Source of the DNA: Bacillota bacterium | GTDB taxonomy: Bacteria; Bacillota; Clostridia; Clostridiales; Caloramatoraceae | Length of the DNA stretch: 25,242 nucleotides | NCBI GenBank assembly: GCA_023389275.1 | Contig: JAEWEN010000011.1 | Span: forward strand, 1 to 25,242 | Direction: 5' to 3' | Shown: piece by piece, positions 7,141 to 14,485 of the stretch | Position numbering within the stretch: the first letter of the stretch is position 1 | How the letters are laid out: the number at the start of each line of letters is the position of its first letter | The notes under the pieces: model-generated | Database searches by the model: none | Told to the model about the DNA's origin: nothing | Seen by the model: the letters and a program-made list of their open reading frames with translations, nothing else | Made by a program: the position numbers and the translations under genes

Positions 7141-7539
7141 ATGATTAGTATAGATCCAAGAAGTTCAATACCTATATATGAACAAATAATTGAAAATACA
7201 AAAGATGCAATACTTAAAAATCTAATTTCTCCAGGAGAAAAATTACCTTCTATTAGAGAAATGGCATCTATTTTACTAACAAATCCTAACACTGTTTCTA
7301 AGGCATACTCAGAACTTGAAAGACAAAATATTATAGAAACTTTAAGGGGAAAAGGAACTTATATTTGTGAAAATGTAATAGGGAAACTAAAGGAGGAGAA
7401 AATGCAAGCTTTAGTGGAAAATCTAAAAAGTGTTATACAAGAAGCAAAAAGTTTAGAGTTTACTGAGGAAAAATTATGTAGTCTTATAAAGGATATGTAT
7501 AAAGGTTTAGGAGGGGAGGAGAGTCATGATAGAAATTAA
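7141..7539 (+). CDS. GntR-family transcriptional regulator, YtrA subfamily
   Basis: 132-residue DNA-binding repressor. The N-terminal winged helix-turn-helix (about residues 10-75) has the signature LISPGEKLPSIREMASILLTN and NTVSKAYSELERQNII, then the wing GKGTYI. The remaining 55 residues are helical with no ligand-binding FadR/UTRA-type domain, as in the short YtrA subfamily that usually sits with ABC transporter genes. The stop overlaps the following ATPase start by 14 bases. The likely target is the inverted repeat at 6442-6464 ahead of the operon. The start ATG lies just after the stop of the previous gene, with AGGAGGG as Shine-Dalgarno sequence inside that gene. Confidence 0.92.
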   Translation: MISIDPRSSIPIYEQIIENTKDAILKNLISPGEKLPSIREMASILLTNPNTVSKAYSELERQNIIETLRGKGTYICENVIGKLKEEKMQALVENLKSVIQEAKSLEFTEEKLCSLIKDMYKGLGGEESHDRN

Positions 7540-8404
7540 AGGTCTATCTAAGGTTTTTGGTAATAAAACAGCTTTAAGTAATATTAATATAAATTTTAAA
7601 AAAGGTGGATTACATGGACTTGTAGGTATTAATGGGTCTGGAAAATCAACTCTTTTAAAGAGTATATGTGGTGTGTTTAAAGGTGATGCTGGAGAAATAC
7701 TTATTAATTCAAAACCTGTATATGACAATGTAGATGTTAAACAAACAATTGCCTATATAGAAGATGAAAATGACTTTTTTAACTCCTATAGATTAAAAGA
7801 TATTATAAAGTTCTATAAACTAACCTATCCTAATTTTTCAGATGAAATGTTTAAAACTTTAAATAATTTATTTAAAATACCATTAAATTCTAGAATAAGG
7901 TCTCTTTCAAAGGGGCAAAAAATGAGGGTTTCTATAATGATGGGACTTTCTATAAAACCAGATGTTTTAATACTTGATGAGCCTACAAATGGACTAGACC
8001 CTATAATTAGAAAAGAGTTTTTAAGAGTTTTAGCAGACTATGTTTATGAAAACAACGCTACAGCAGTAATAGCATCACATAACCTAACAGAGCTTGAAAG
8101 AATGTGTGATAGTATAACTCTTTTAGATAATGGAGAGCTAAAGTATTCACTATCACTTGATGATTTAAAGCAAAAAATGCGTAAAATACAAGTAATATTT
8201 AAAGGGGAAGTAGAAATTAATCATCCATCAATAGTTAATATAGAGAAAATTGGAAGAGTATACTATATAGTTACAAATAACTATGATAAAAGTATTGTTA
8301 AGTATATAGAACTTTTAGGAGCAGAATTTATAGAAGAGGTAAATATGAGCTTAGAGGATATGTTTATATACACTGTTGGAGGTGAATATAGTGAACTGGT
8401 TTAG
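7526..8404 (+). CDS. ABC transporter ATP-binding protein (YtrB-like)
   Basis: 292-residue ATPase. Walker A GINGSGKS is at 34-41, signature LSKGQ 127-131, Walker B VLILDE 147-152, D-loop NGLD and switch His185. The usual Q-loop glutamine is replaced in the segment IAYIEDEND (about 76-84), a variation I associate with exporter-type ATPases of the Ytr/Bcr kind. Residues after 220 form an extra C-terminal domain. It overlaps the regulator gene by 14 bases, and the permease by another 14, showing translational coupling. The partner is the integral membrane protein at 8391. The transported compound is unknown; related systems respond to cell-wall-active compounds. Confidence 0.9.
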   Translation: MIEIKGLSKVFGNKTALSNININFKKGGLHGLVGINGSGKSTLLKSICGVFKGDAGEILINSKPVYDNVDVKQTIAYIEDENDFFNSYRLKDIIKFYKLTYPNFSDEMFKTLNNLFKIPLNSRIRSLSKGQKMRVSIMMGLSIKPDVLILDEPTNGLDPIIRKEFLRVLADYVYENNATAVIASHNLTELERMCDSITLLDNGELKYSLSLDDLKQKMRKIQVIFKGEVEINHPSIVNIEKIGRVYYIVTNNYDKSIVKYIELLGAEFIEEVNMSLEDMFIYTVGGEYSELV

Positions 8405-9416
8405 TAAAGCTATTGCATATGATCAAAAAAGAAAATTAATGATTCTTCCCATAGTAGGATTTTTACCTTTACTAATTTTAATTATGAATTTTTGGTCCAA
8501 TGTATCTAATGCTGAAGAATACAATGCACCTATTAATACTTGGTTTTCATATGGGGTTACAAAGACCTATTATATGTTCTTGCTTTTATATTTTTTAGGA
8601 GTAGCTGTTATATCAATAGGTCTTAGAGATAAATCTGAAAGAGGATATATGGTCTCTATTCCGATAAAAAGAAAAAGTATTATATTAACAAAGTTAGTTT
8701 GCTCAGAAATAACAATAGCTATACCTTTAGTAATAGGATTTATAATTGAAATAATAAACTATTTAAACTATAGAGAATATTTATTAGAAATGGGATATCC
8801 ATTTTTAGATAGAATATATATATATATTGCTTTATTTTTAATAGGTACGTTTATAGTAGGAGCGGTATTTTTGTTAAGTTTAATTTTTAATAATATAAAA
8901 TTTCCAATGGCTTTAAGTGTAGTAGGCTTTATAGCTTTTATTGGTTTAATAAATATATTTTACAGTATAGATGTTGACAATGCTATAATAGGCAAGAGCT
9001 TTAATAAAGTAATGCAATTTATTGAAAGTATGATAGATATGCCATTTGATACTTATAATAGATATGATTTTTCATTTTTAGGTCAAGCTATTACTATAAT
9101 AGGATTTATAATACTTGTTTATACACTAGTAGTATTTATAGCTGGAAAATTTACCAATGATATATATAATAATCTTTACTGCTTTAAAATAAGTAAAATA
9201 ATTTCATCAGCAGTATTATACTTATTTATTTTTGTAGTAGTAAGTTTTATTTTTATTCTTGTAGGAAATATATTGTTTAAAGGTAGCTTCGGTGATAAGC
9301 ATAATTTTTCAGTAATTTTATGTAGAACAAGCTGTGTAATATCACTTGTTTTAACTCCTATTTGGATAAAGATTGTTAAAAAGATAAATAGAAAACTACA
9401 AGAAAGATTTAATTAA
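8391..9416 (+). CDS. ABC-2-type membrane permease of the Ytr-like system
   Basis: 341-residue integral membrane protein with about seven to eight hydrophobic segments (for example LMILPIVGFLPLLILIMNF, YYMFLLLYFLGVAVISIGL and a final pair near 270-325). The architecture fits an ABC-2 exporter permease with a large loop near residues 195-220. I place the start at GTG 8391 because GGAGGTG (8378-8384) is 6 bases upstream. The longer frame from TTG 8376 would begin inside the ribosome-binding site. The gene overlaps the ATPase by 14 bases. It is the last gene of the operon, with the hairpin at 9425-9452 after it. Confidence 0.85.
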   Translation: MNWFSKAIAYDQKRKLMILPIVGFLPLLILIMNFWSNVSNAEEYNAPINTWFSYGVTKTYYMFLLLYFLGVAVISIGLRDKSERGYMVSIPIKRKSIILTKLVCSEITIAIPLVIGFIIEIINYLNYREYLLEMGYPFLDRIYIYIALFLIGTFIVGAVFLLSLIFNNIKFPMALSVVGFIAFIGLINIFYSIDVDNAIIGKSFNKVMQFIESMIDMPFDTYNRYDFSFLGQAITIIGFIILVYTLVVFIAGKFTNDIYNNLYCFKISKIISSAVLYLFIFVVVSFIFILVGNILFKGSFGDKHNFSVILCRTSCVISLVLTPIWIKIVKKINRKLQERFN

Positions 9417-9424
9417 GGTTAAAG

Positions 9425-9452
9425 GCATTGTGAGGTATAATCTTCACAATGC
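9425..9452 (+). terminator. Probable terminator of the Ytr-like operon
   Basis: GCATTGTGA (9425-9433) and TCACAATGC (9444-9452) form a perfect 9-bp stem with a 10-base loop. The following TAATTTTATATT is only moderately T-rich, so efficiency may be partial. Confidence 0.6.
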
Positions 9453-9592
9453 TAATTTTATATTACAAACTACAAATTACCTTATAATAAATTAAGAAAA
9501 GATTACAAAAAGTTTAATACCATAGAATAATAACCATATTATGTATATAATTGTTTTGGGGGAAATCATTTTAAGATAAGGAAGTGATTTTA

Positions 9593-10984
9593 GTGAAAAA
9601 GCTTTGGATTAAAAAGTTTTTTCTTGTATTTGGGAGTATTCTTTTAATTTTATTAGCCTATATAGCGTTGAAAATAAGTATGTTTAGACTACATACAGTT
9701 CATAGTATTAAAGTTGAAAGTAATAATGTAACATATCAAAGACCTAAAACAGCAAATAAAGCTGAAAAAATCAGCTGGGACAACATACCTATAGTAGAGT
9801 CTGAAGCTAAAAAGGTAACTAATATTACTATTTATCATGAAGGTGAAAAAATAAATAGTGATATATATGAAAAGGATTTAAGATACTATTTAGACTTTGA
9901 AAGTTATGTTAATCAAATAGGTGGAAATATAAGATATAAGGATATAGAAAAAATAGTAACCTATAATGGACAAAAAGTAGATGTTAATCCATATAGGAAA
10001 ATTTATTCTAAGGAATACGAAGCTCTAGACTTTAGAGGAGAAATCTTAGATATAGAAGGAAAAGAGTACATATCTTTAAACGATATAGAGTCTATGTTTA
10101 ATTTAAAGGATACTTGGGATACAGAAAAAGGTATAATTTATGTAAATAGATATAAAGAATCAATAAAACCTCCTAAGGTTTGTAAAGATGGAAAAGGTGC
10201 TTTTATAAGAATTGAAGATGTAACATCTGGTTCAGTACTGGCCCCTTCTACCTCAAAGGAGAAAATGAAAATATTAGCTGATAATTTTTATTCTAAAGGA
10301 GCTAGATTTCATATAGCTTGGGTGCCTAGATATAAAAACCCACAAAAAGGTATAGATAATGATCTTTTAATAAACAAAACAATAGATAATGTTCAATTTA
10401 TAAATATGTTAGACCATATAATCCAAAGAGGTGGAATAATAGGTCTTCATGGATATACACATCAATCAGGAAACGATATAAGTCTTGAAGGATTTGAGCT
10501 TACTAGTAGTATAAATTCAAGTGAAGAAGAAACCAGAAAAGTTATAGAAAATGCAATAACAACGGCTAAAACTCTTAGAATACCCATAGGATTTTTTGAA
10601 ACTCCACATTACGGAGCAACTAGAGCACAACAAAAGATAATAGAAGAATACTTTAATATTCTTTATGAGCCATATACAGGTTATTATAATGCAAATCCTT
10701 TATATAGCTTTTTAGATGAAAATAGACTTTATATGCCTACTATGTTTGGGTATGTAAAAGATAAAAACGGACAAGCTATTTCAAAGAAAATAGAGGAAAG
10801 TGGAGACTTTGTTTTAAAAAGTATGTTTGTACATCCATATAAAGAGTTAGGATTTATAGATCTTGGTGAAATTGATGAAAATGGATATAGAGAATATAAA
10901 TATAATCAAAACTCACCACTAAATAATATATTAAAAGCTTTAAGTAAAAAGGGATATATACCTATAGGAATAGATAGCTTTTAA
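9593..10984 (+). CDS. Membrane-anchored DUF2334 (polysaccharide deacetylase-like) protein
   Basis: 463 residues. One N-terminal hydrophobic helix (about 8-27) anchors an extracellular protein. Residues about 75-190 resemble the copper-amine-oxidase N-terminal-like wall domain (YKDIEKIVTYNGQKVDV; EYISLNDIESMFNL; GIIYVN). From about 203 a DUF2334 domain follows, a NodB-type barrel: FIRIEDV with Asp209, AWVPRY, GLHGYTHQ with His286 and His290, and IPIGFFETPHYGAT. Those Asp/His positions fit the metal triad of carbohydrate deacetylases, so a wall or exopolysaccharide deacetylase is plausible, but the reaction is not established for DUF2334. I prefer GTG 9593 to GTG 9584 because AAGGAAG (9578-9584) is then 8 bases upstream; 9584 lies in the ribosome-binding site. 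It is a single gene. Confidence 0.82.
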   Translation: MKKLWIKKFFLVFGSILLILLAYIALKISMFRLHTVHSIKVESNNVTYQRPKTANKAEKISWDNIPIVESEAKKVTNITIYHEGEKINSDIYEKDLRYYLDFESYVNQIGGNIRYKDIEKIVTYNGQKVDVNPYRKIYSKEYEALDFRGEILDIEGKEYISLNDIESMFNLKDTWDTEKGIIYVNRYKESIKPPKVCKDGKGAFIRIEDVTSGSVLAPSTSKEKMKILADNFYSKGARFHIAWVPRYKNPQKGIDNDLLINKTIDNVQFINMLDHIIQRGGIIGLHGYTHQSGNDISLEGFELTSSINSSEEETRKVIENAITTAKTLRIPIGFFETPHYGATRAQQKIIEEYFNILYEPYTGYYNANPLYSFLDENRLYMPTMFGYVKDKNGQAISKKIEESGDFVLKSMFVHPYKELGFIDLGEIDENGYREYKYNQNSPLNNILKALSKKGYIPIGIDSF

Positions 10985-11019
10985 ATAGGAAATTTATAAT
11001 ATTATATATGAAAATTTAT

Positions 11020-11054
11020 AAGATGAACTAACCAAATTTAGGCTAGTTCATCTT
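11020..11054. terminator. Bidirectional terminator between convergent genes
   Basis: AAGATGAACTA (11020-11030) pairs perfectly with TAGTTCATCTT (11044-11054). It serves the deacetylase-like gene on the plus strand. On the minus strand it includes the last codons and stop of the EamA gene, followed by ATAAATTTTC. Confidence 0.75.
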
Positions 11055-11967
11055 TATTAGTTATAGAAACTATATTTTCAGATGGTTTACTTAAAAGTGC
11101 TAAGGCTAATAGTACAAGTACTATACCAATTAAAGAAATTATAGACGGAATTTCTTTAAATATTATTATTCCAAGAACTGTTGCGGTTATAGGCTCACAA
11201 GATGCTAATATAGAAGCTCTTCCAGTATCAATATATTTTAATGAAAGTGTAAATAAAATATAAGGTATAACTGATAGGATAAGAGCATGAAGAAGTAAAA
11301 ATCCTCCAATAGATAAAGGTGATTGAATTAATAGCTTTCCTAATAGATTAAAATCAGTAAAAAATATACATGCAATAGCTGCAAGTATAAAGCTATATAT
11401 ATTTATAGTTAATGAATTATATCCTCTATTCATAGCAAAGCGAGAAAATATACTATACAATCCATATCCAAATCCTGAAGCAAGTCCTAATAATATTCCC
11501 TTAAAAGAAAATGATGCCTCTCCACCAAATATACCACTAACAAGTACACAGCCTATAAAAGCAAGAATAAGTGATTTAAGCTTTACTTTTGTGATTTTCT
11601 CATTAAATATTATTCTTGAAAGTATAATAACAAATATTGGAGCAGTAGAAAGTAAAATAGCAGCTAGTGAAAGTGATGTTACATTAATAGCTGCATTGTA
11701 ACAGTAATTAAAAAATACCATACTAATTAGTCCAGTTCCTAAAAAGCACCAAGAATCCTTTAATTTAATTTTTAATAAATTTTTATCATAAATTAGTATA
11801 CCAATTAATATTATTACCACTGCAATACCTACACGGCATTCTAATATTGTTATATTATCTAGTCCTAGTGAACTTAGATTTCTAACAAAAAAGCCAGCTG
11901 AGCCCCACATACAGCCTGCTATAATAGCTAAAAGAGGGGAAAGCCTTAGTAATATTGATTTTTTCAT
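11038..11967 (-). CDS. EamA/DMT-superfamily transporter
   Basis: 309-residue integral membrane protein with about ten hydrophobic helices arranged as two EamA repeats (first about 10-145, second about 155-295). Typical features are GCMWGSAGFFVRNL in helix 1, the end of repeat 1 at LILAFIGCVLVSG, and in repeat 2 LGLASGFGYGLYSIFSRFA and ASCEPITATVLGIIIFKE. The family exports amino acids, drugs and metabolites; substrate cannot be told from sequence. The start ATG is preceded on the minus strand by AAGGAGGAA. It is a lone gene, convergent with the DUF2334 gene. A minus-strand TATAAT lies at 12013-12008, but I could not find a matching -35. Confidence 0.9.
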   Translation of the reverse strand: MKKSILLRLSPLLAIIAGCMWGSAGFFVRNLSSLGLDNITILECRVGIAVVIILIGILIYDKNLLKIKLKDSWCFLGTGLISMVFFNYCYNAAINVTSLSLAAILLSTAPIFVIILSRIIFNEKITKVKLKSLILAFIGCVLVSGIFGGEASFSFKGILLGLASGFGYGLYSIFSRFAMNRGYNSLTINIYSFILAAIACIFFTDFNLLGKLLIQSPLSIGGFLLLHALILSVIPYILFTLSLKYIDTGRASILASCEPITATVLGIIIFKEIPSIISLIGIVLVLLALALLSKPSENIVSITNKDELA

Positions 11968-12079
11968 TGGTTTGTTCCTCCTTAAATGTATAATTTTTAA
12001 TAATATAATTATAGTACAATATTTTTATAAAAAATGTTATTAGATAACCTTACATAACTATAATTTTATTTAAAAGTAG

Positions 12080-12097
12080 CTATTAATGTATTAATAG
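12080..12097. promoter_or_regulatory. 18-bp dyad in the EamA/tRNA-Ser intergenic region
   Basis: CTATTAAT (12080-12087) and ATTAATAG (12090-12097) are perfect inverted repeats around GT. It lies about 113 bases upstream of the EamA start and 29 bases before the tRNA promoter. It could be an operator, but in such AT-rich DNA chance is a real alternative. Confidence 0.3.
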
Positions 12098-12125
12098 AAA
12101 AAATAAAATTTTTTTAGAAAAAGTG

Positions 12126-12154
12126 TTGACATTATATTTACGACTTGCTATAAT
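12126..12154 (+). promoter_or_regulatory. Consensus promoter for the tRNA-Ser pair
   Basis: A perfect TTGACA (12126-12131) and a perfect TATAAT (12149-12154) are separated by 17 bases, with the tRNA 5' end 15 bases after the -10. This is the strongest promoter match in the window, as expected for a stable-RNA gene. Confidence 0.92.
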
Positions 12155-12168
12155 ACTAAATGTAAGAC

Positions 12169-12259
12169 GGAGAGATGGTCGAGTTGGTTTAAGGCACCGG
12201 TCTTGAAAACCGGCGTAGGGGTGACTCTACCGTGGGTTCGAATCCCACTCTCTCCGCCA
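12169..12259 (+). tRNA. tRNA-Ser (anticodon UGA)
   Basis: The acceptor stem GGAGAGA (12169-12175) pairs with TCTCTCC (12249-12255), then discriminator G and an encoded CCA (12257-12259). The anticodon arm is CCGGT-CTTGAAA-ACCGG with anticodon TGA. A long variable arm (GTAGGGGTGACTCTAC) marks a class II serine tRNA. The T arm has GGTTCGAATCC. It reads UCA and probably other UCN codons. Confidence 0.97.
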
Positions 12260-12292
12260 CTTTTTTAAATATATGTATAATATATTCAGTAT

Positions 12293-12383
12293 GGAGAAGT
12301 ACTCAAGCGGCTGAAGAGGCGCCCCTGCTAAGGGCGTAGGCTGGGTAACTGGTGCGAGGGTTCAAATCCCTCCTTCTCCGCCA
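12293..12383 (+). tRNA. tRNA-Ser (anticodon GCU)
   Basis: The acceptor GGAGAAG (12293-12299) pairs with CTTCTCC (12373-12379), then G and encoded CCA. The anticodon arm CGCCC-CTGCTAA-GGGCG gives anticodon GCT, reading AGU/AGC. A long variable arm is present, as expected for serine tRNA. It lies 33 bases after the UGA isoacceptor without its own promoter, so the two are probably cotranscribed. Confidence 0.97.
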
Positions 12384-12417
12384 AAGGATTAAAAGAATTT
12401 TCTTTTAATCCTTTTTT
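12384..12417 (+). terminator. Terminator of the tRNA-Ser transcript
   Basis: AAGGATTAAAAG pairs with CTTTTAATCCTT around a short A/T loop, followed by T's to 12417. It begins immediately at the CCA end of the second tRNA. Confidence 0.88.
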
Positions 12418-12437
12418 ATTTTTATATAGGTAAATAA

Positions 12438-12467
12438 TTTACATATACGTTAAAATAATGATATTAT
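12438..12467 (+). promoter_or_regulatory. Candidate promoter for the diguanylate cyclase gene
   Basis: TTTACA (12438-12443) and TATTAT (12462-12467) are 18 bases apart, about 60 bases before the start codon. Each hexamer has one mismatch to consensus. Confidence 0.5.
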
Positions 12468-12525
12468 CTTAATAGTAAAGAACATTATAGTATAAAATAT
12501 CTATACCAGATTGGGGTTAATATTT

Positions 12526-14373
12526 ATGAAATTTAGAAGAAATAATCTAAGGGATAAAAACTTAGGAAGACTAAATGTAGATGAAAAATACTATAGGATG
12601 ATAATTGAAGAGTCTGGAGAAAATATTTTTGTAATAAACCTTAAAAATGGTGAGTATTACTTTTCTAAAAATCTACTTAATAATTTCGGAGATGAATTTC
12701 TAACATACAAAGGCAAGGAAGATCTTTTAATGTCTGATTTAATATATCCTAAGGATAAAGAAAAATTTATTAAGAGAATAAGAGATAAAATTAAAAAAAC
12801 TAATTATTTCGAAGATGAAGTTAGAATTAAAAATAAATACGGAAAATATATATGGTGTTTAGCTAAAATCTACGTTGAAAAAGATGAAAAAGGTATACCA
12901 ATTAAAACTATTAGTACTGTTAGAGATATTGATAGAAAAACAAAGGAAAGAGCAGATCTGAGAGAAAGAGCTCAAAAGGATCTTTTAACTGGTCTTTATA
13001 ATAAAATAACTGTTCAAAATAAAATAGAAAGATTTATTAGAGAAAATAGAGACTCTAAAAGCGCTTTATTTGTAATTGATATAGATAATTTTAAAGGAAT
13101 AAATGATAATCTAGGACACTTATTTGGAGATAGTGTTTTAATAGAAATATCCTCTGTTATAAAAGGCATATTCGGAAGTAGAAATATAATTGGAAGAGTA
13201 GGCGGAGATGAGTTTGTTGTTTTTTTAAAAAATGCTAACTTAGAAAGTGAAGTGTATGAAAAAGCAAATACTTTAGTTAAAAGTCTTAGTAAAATCTACA
13301 AAGGTAATAAAATAAGTGTAAGTGTAGGAATTGCTTATTATAAAGAGGATGGAGAAGACTTTAATTCTATATTTAAAAAAGCAGATATAGCAGCATATTA
13401 CTCTAAGGAAATGGGAAAAGACTGTTGGCATGAATATAGTGAAGAAATGCAAAAATTTAATTACTCTAATGCTAGAGAGGAATTAAGTGAAATAGATAAA
13501 AATGAAAAAAATAAAGGTGAATTTTTAGAATATATATTTAACATTCTTTACAGTACAAAGGATACAGATCTTGCTATAAATGAAATATTAAGCTTAACTT
13601 CTAGGTATTATAATATTAGCCACATAGTTATATATGAAAAAATAGATGGAAGTGGAAAGCTTAAAAGAACATATCAATATTCAAAACCTAATATAGAAAT
13701 AAAATCAAGAGAATACAGTTTAATATATGAACAGTTAACAAAAGAAGAATATGACGCTTTTTATAATGAAAATGGAATATTTTATTCTAACAACGTTGAT
13801 AATCTTCCTGAAAAAATAAGAAATATATATAAAGATTTAGGAATACATTCTGTCCTTCAATCAGCTATTAACGAAGATAATGAAATTAAAGGATTTATAG
13901 CTTTTAGTGATACAGTTAATAAAAGATACTGGGGAATAGAAGAAATAGATGCTAGTATATATATTTCAAAGGTTTTAAGTTTATTTTTACTAAATAAACG
14001 CAAACAAATAAAATTAGAAAAGCTAAATAGTATATTAAACTCAATACTTGAACATGGAAGTACATTAAAGTATATAGTAGATAAAAATACTTATAAAATT
14101 ACTTATTCAAATAAACAAATTAAAGATTTAGTTAAGGATGATATAGATAAAAAGTGTTATGAAGCAATAAGAGGCGAGGATAAACCTTGTTTAGATTGTC
14201 CTCTAAACAATATTAATAGAGATTGTGATAGGCTTCAAACTGAACTATATTTTAAAAAGTATAATCTTTACATGGATATAACTATAATGCCTATAAAAAT
14301 AGATGAGAATACAGATGAGTATTTGTTTTCTTGTTATGATATTACAAGGTATAAAGAAAAATTTAATAATTAA
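12526..14373 (+). CDS. Diguanylate cyclase with PAS, GGDEF, GAF-like and C-terminal PAS domains
   Basis: 615-residue cytosolic signalling protein, no membrane segment. Order: PAS (about 20-135), a short coiled coil, GGDEF (about 150-305) with RVGGDEFVVF giving an intact GGDEF active motif at 226-230 and FVIDIDNFKGINDNLGH upstream. A GAF-like region follows (about 330-490), then a second PAS-like domain (about 495-610). It should make c-di-GMP from two GTP. The RxxD product-inhibition site expected five residues before GGDEF reads GSRN, so feedback inhibition through that site is probably absent. The last domain holds CYEAIRGEDKPCLDCP plus another Cys (544, 555, 558, 567), which may bind a metal or sense redox. 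I prefer ATG 12526 to TTG 12511 because the TTG overlaps the GGGG ribosome-binding site. It is a lone gene with a terminator after it. Confidence 0.92.
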   Translation: MKFRRNNLRDKNLGRLNVDEKYYRMIIEESGENIFVINLKNGEYYFSKNLLNNFGDEFLTYKGKEDLLMSDLIYPKDKEKFIKRIRDKIKKTNYFEDEVRIKNKYGKYIWCLAKIYVEKDEKGIPIKTISTVRDIDRKTKERADLRERAQKDLLTGLYNKITVQNKIERFIRENRDSKSALFVIDIDNFKGINDNLGHLFGDSVLIEISSVIKGIFGSRNIIGRVGGDEFVVFLKNANLESEVYEKANTLVKSLSKIYKGNKISVSVGIAYYKEDGEDFNSIFKKADIAAYYSKEMGKDCWHEYSEEMQKFNYSNAREELSEIDKNEKNKGEFLEYIFNILYSTKDTDLAINEILSLTSRYYNISHIVIYEKIDGSGKLKRTYQYSKPNIEIKSREYSLIYEQLTKEEYDAFYNENGIFYSNNVDNLPEKIRNIYKDLGIHSVLQSAINEDNEIKGFIAFSDTVNKRYWGIEEIDASIYISKVLSLFLLNKRKQIKLEKLNSILNSILEHGSTLKYIVDKNTYKITYSNKQIKDLVKDDIDKKCYEAIRGEDKPCLDCPLNNINRDCDRLQTELYFKKYNLYMDITIMPIKIDENTDEYLFSCYDITRYKEKFNN

Positions 14374-14377
14374 CAGT

Positions 14378-14408
14378 AAAAACTTCTTACATTAGTGAGA
14401 GGTTTTTT
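14378..14408 (+). terminator. Terminator after the diguanylate cyclase gene
   Basis: AAAAACTTCTTAC (14378-14390) pairs with GTGAGAGGTTTTT (14395-14407), with two G-T pairs and loop ATTA, ending in T's. Confidence 0.82.
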
Positions 14409-14485
14409 GCTATCCTTAATTTGGAAAAGTATATAGTTTATGTTAACATTATTGTATAAAAATGGCTTTGAAGGGGGTATAAAAA

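Noticed and set aside
12511..12525. TTG 12511 as start of the diguanylate cyclase
   Set aside because: The TTG overlaps the GGGG ribosome-binding site that is properly spaced for ATG 12526.
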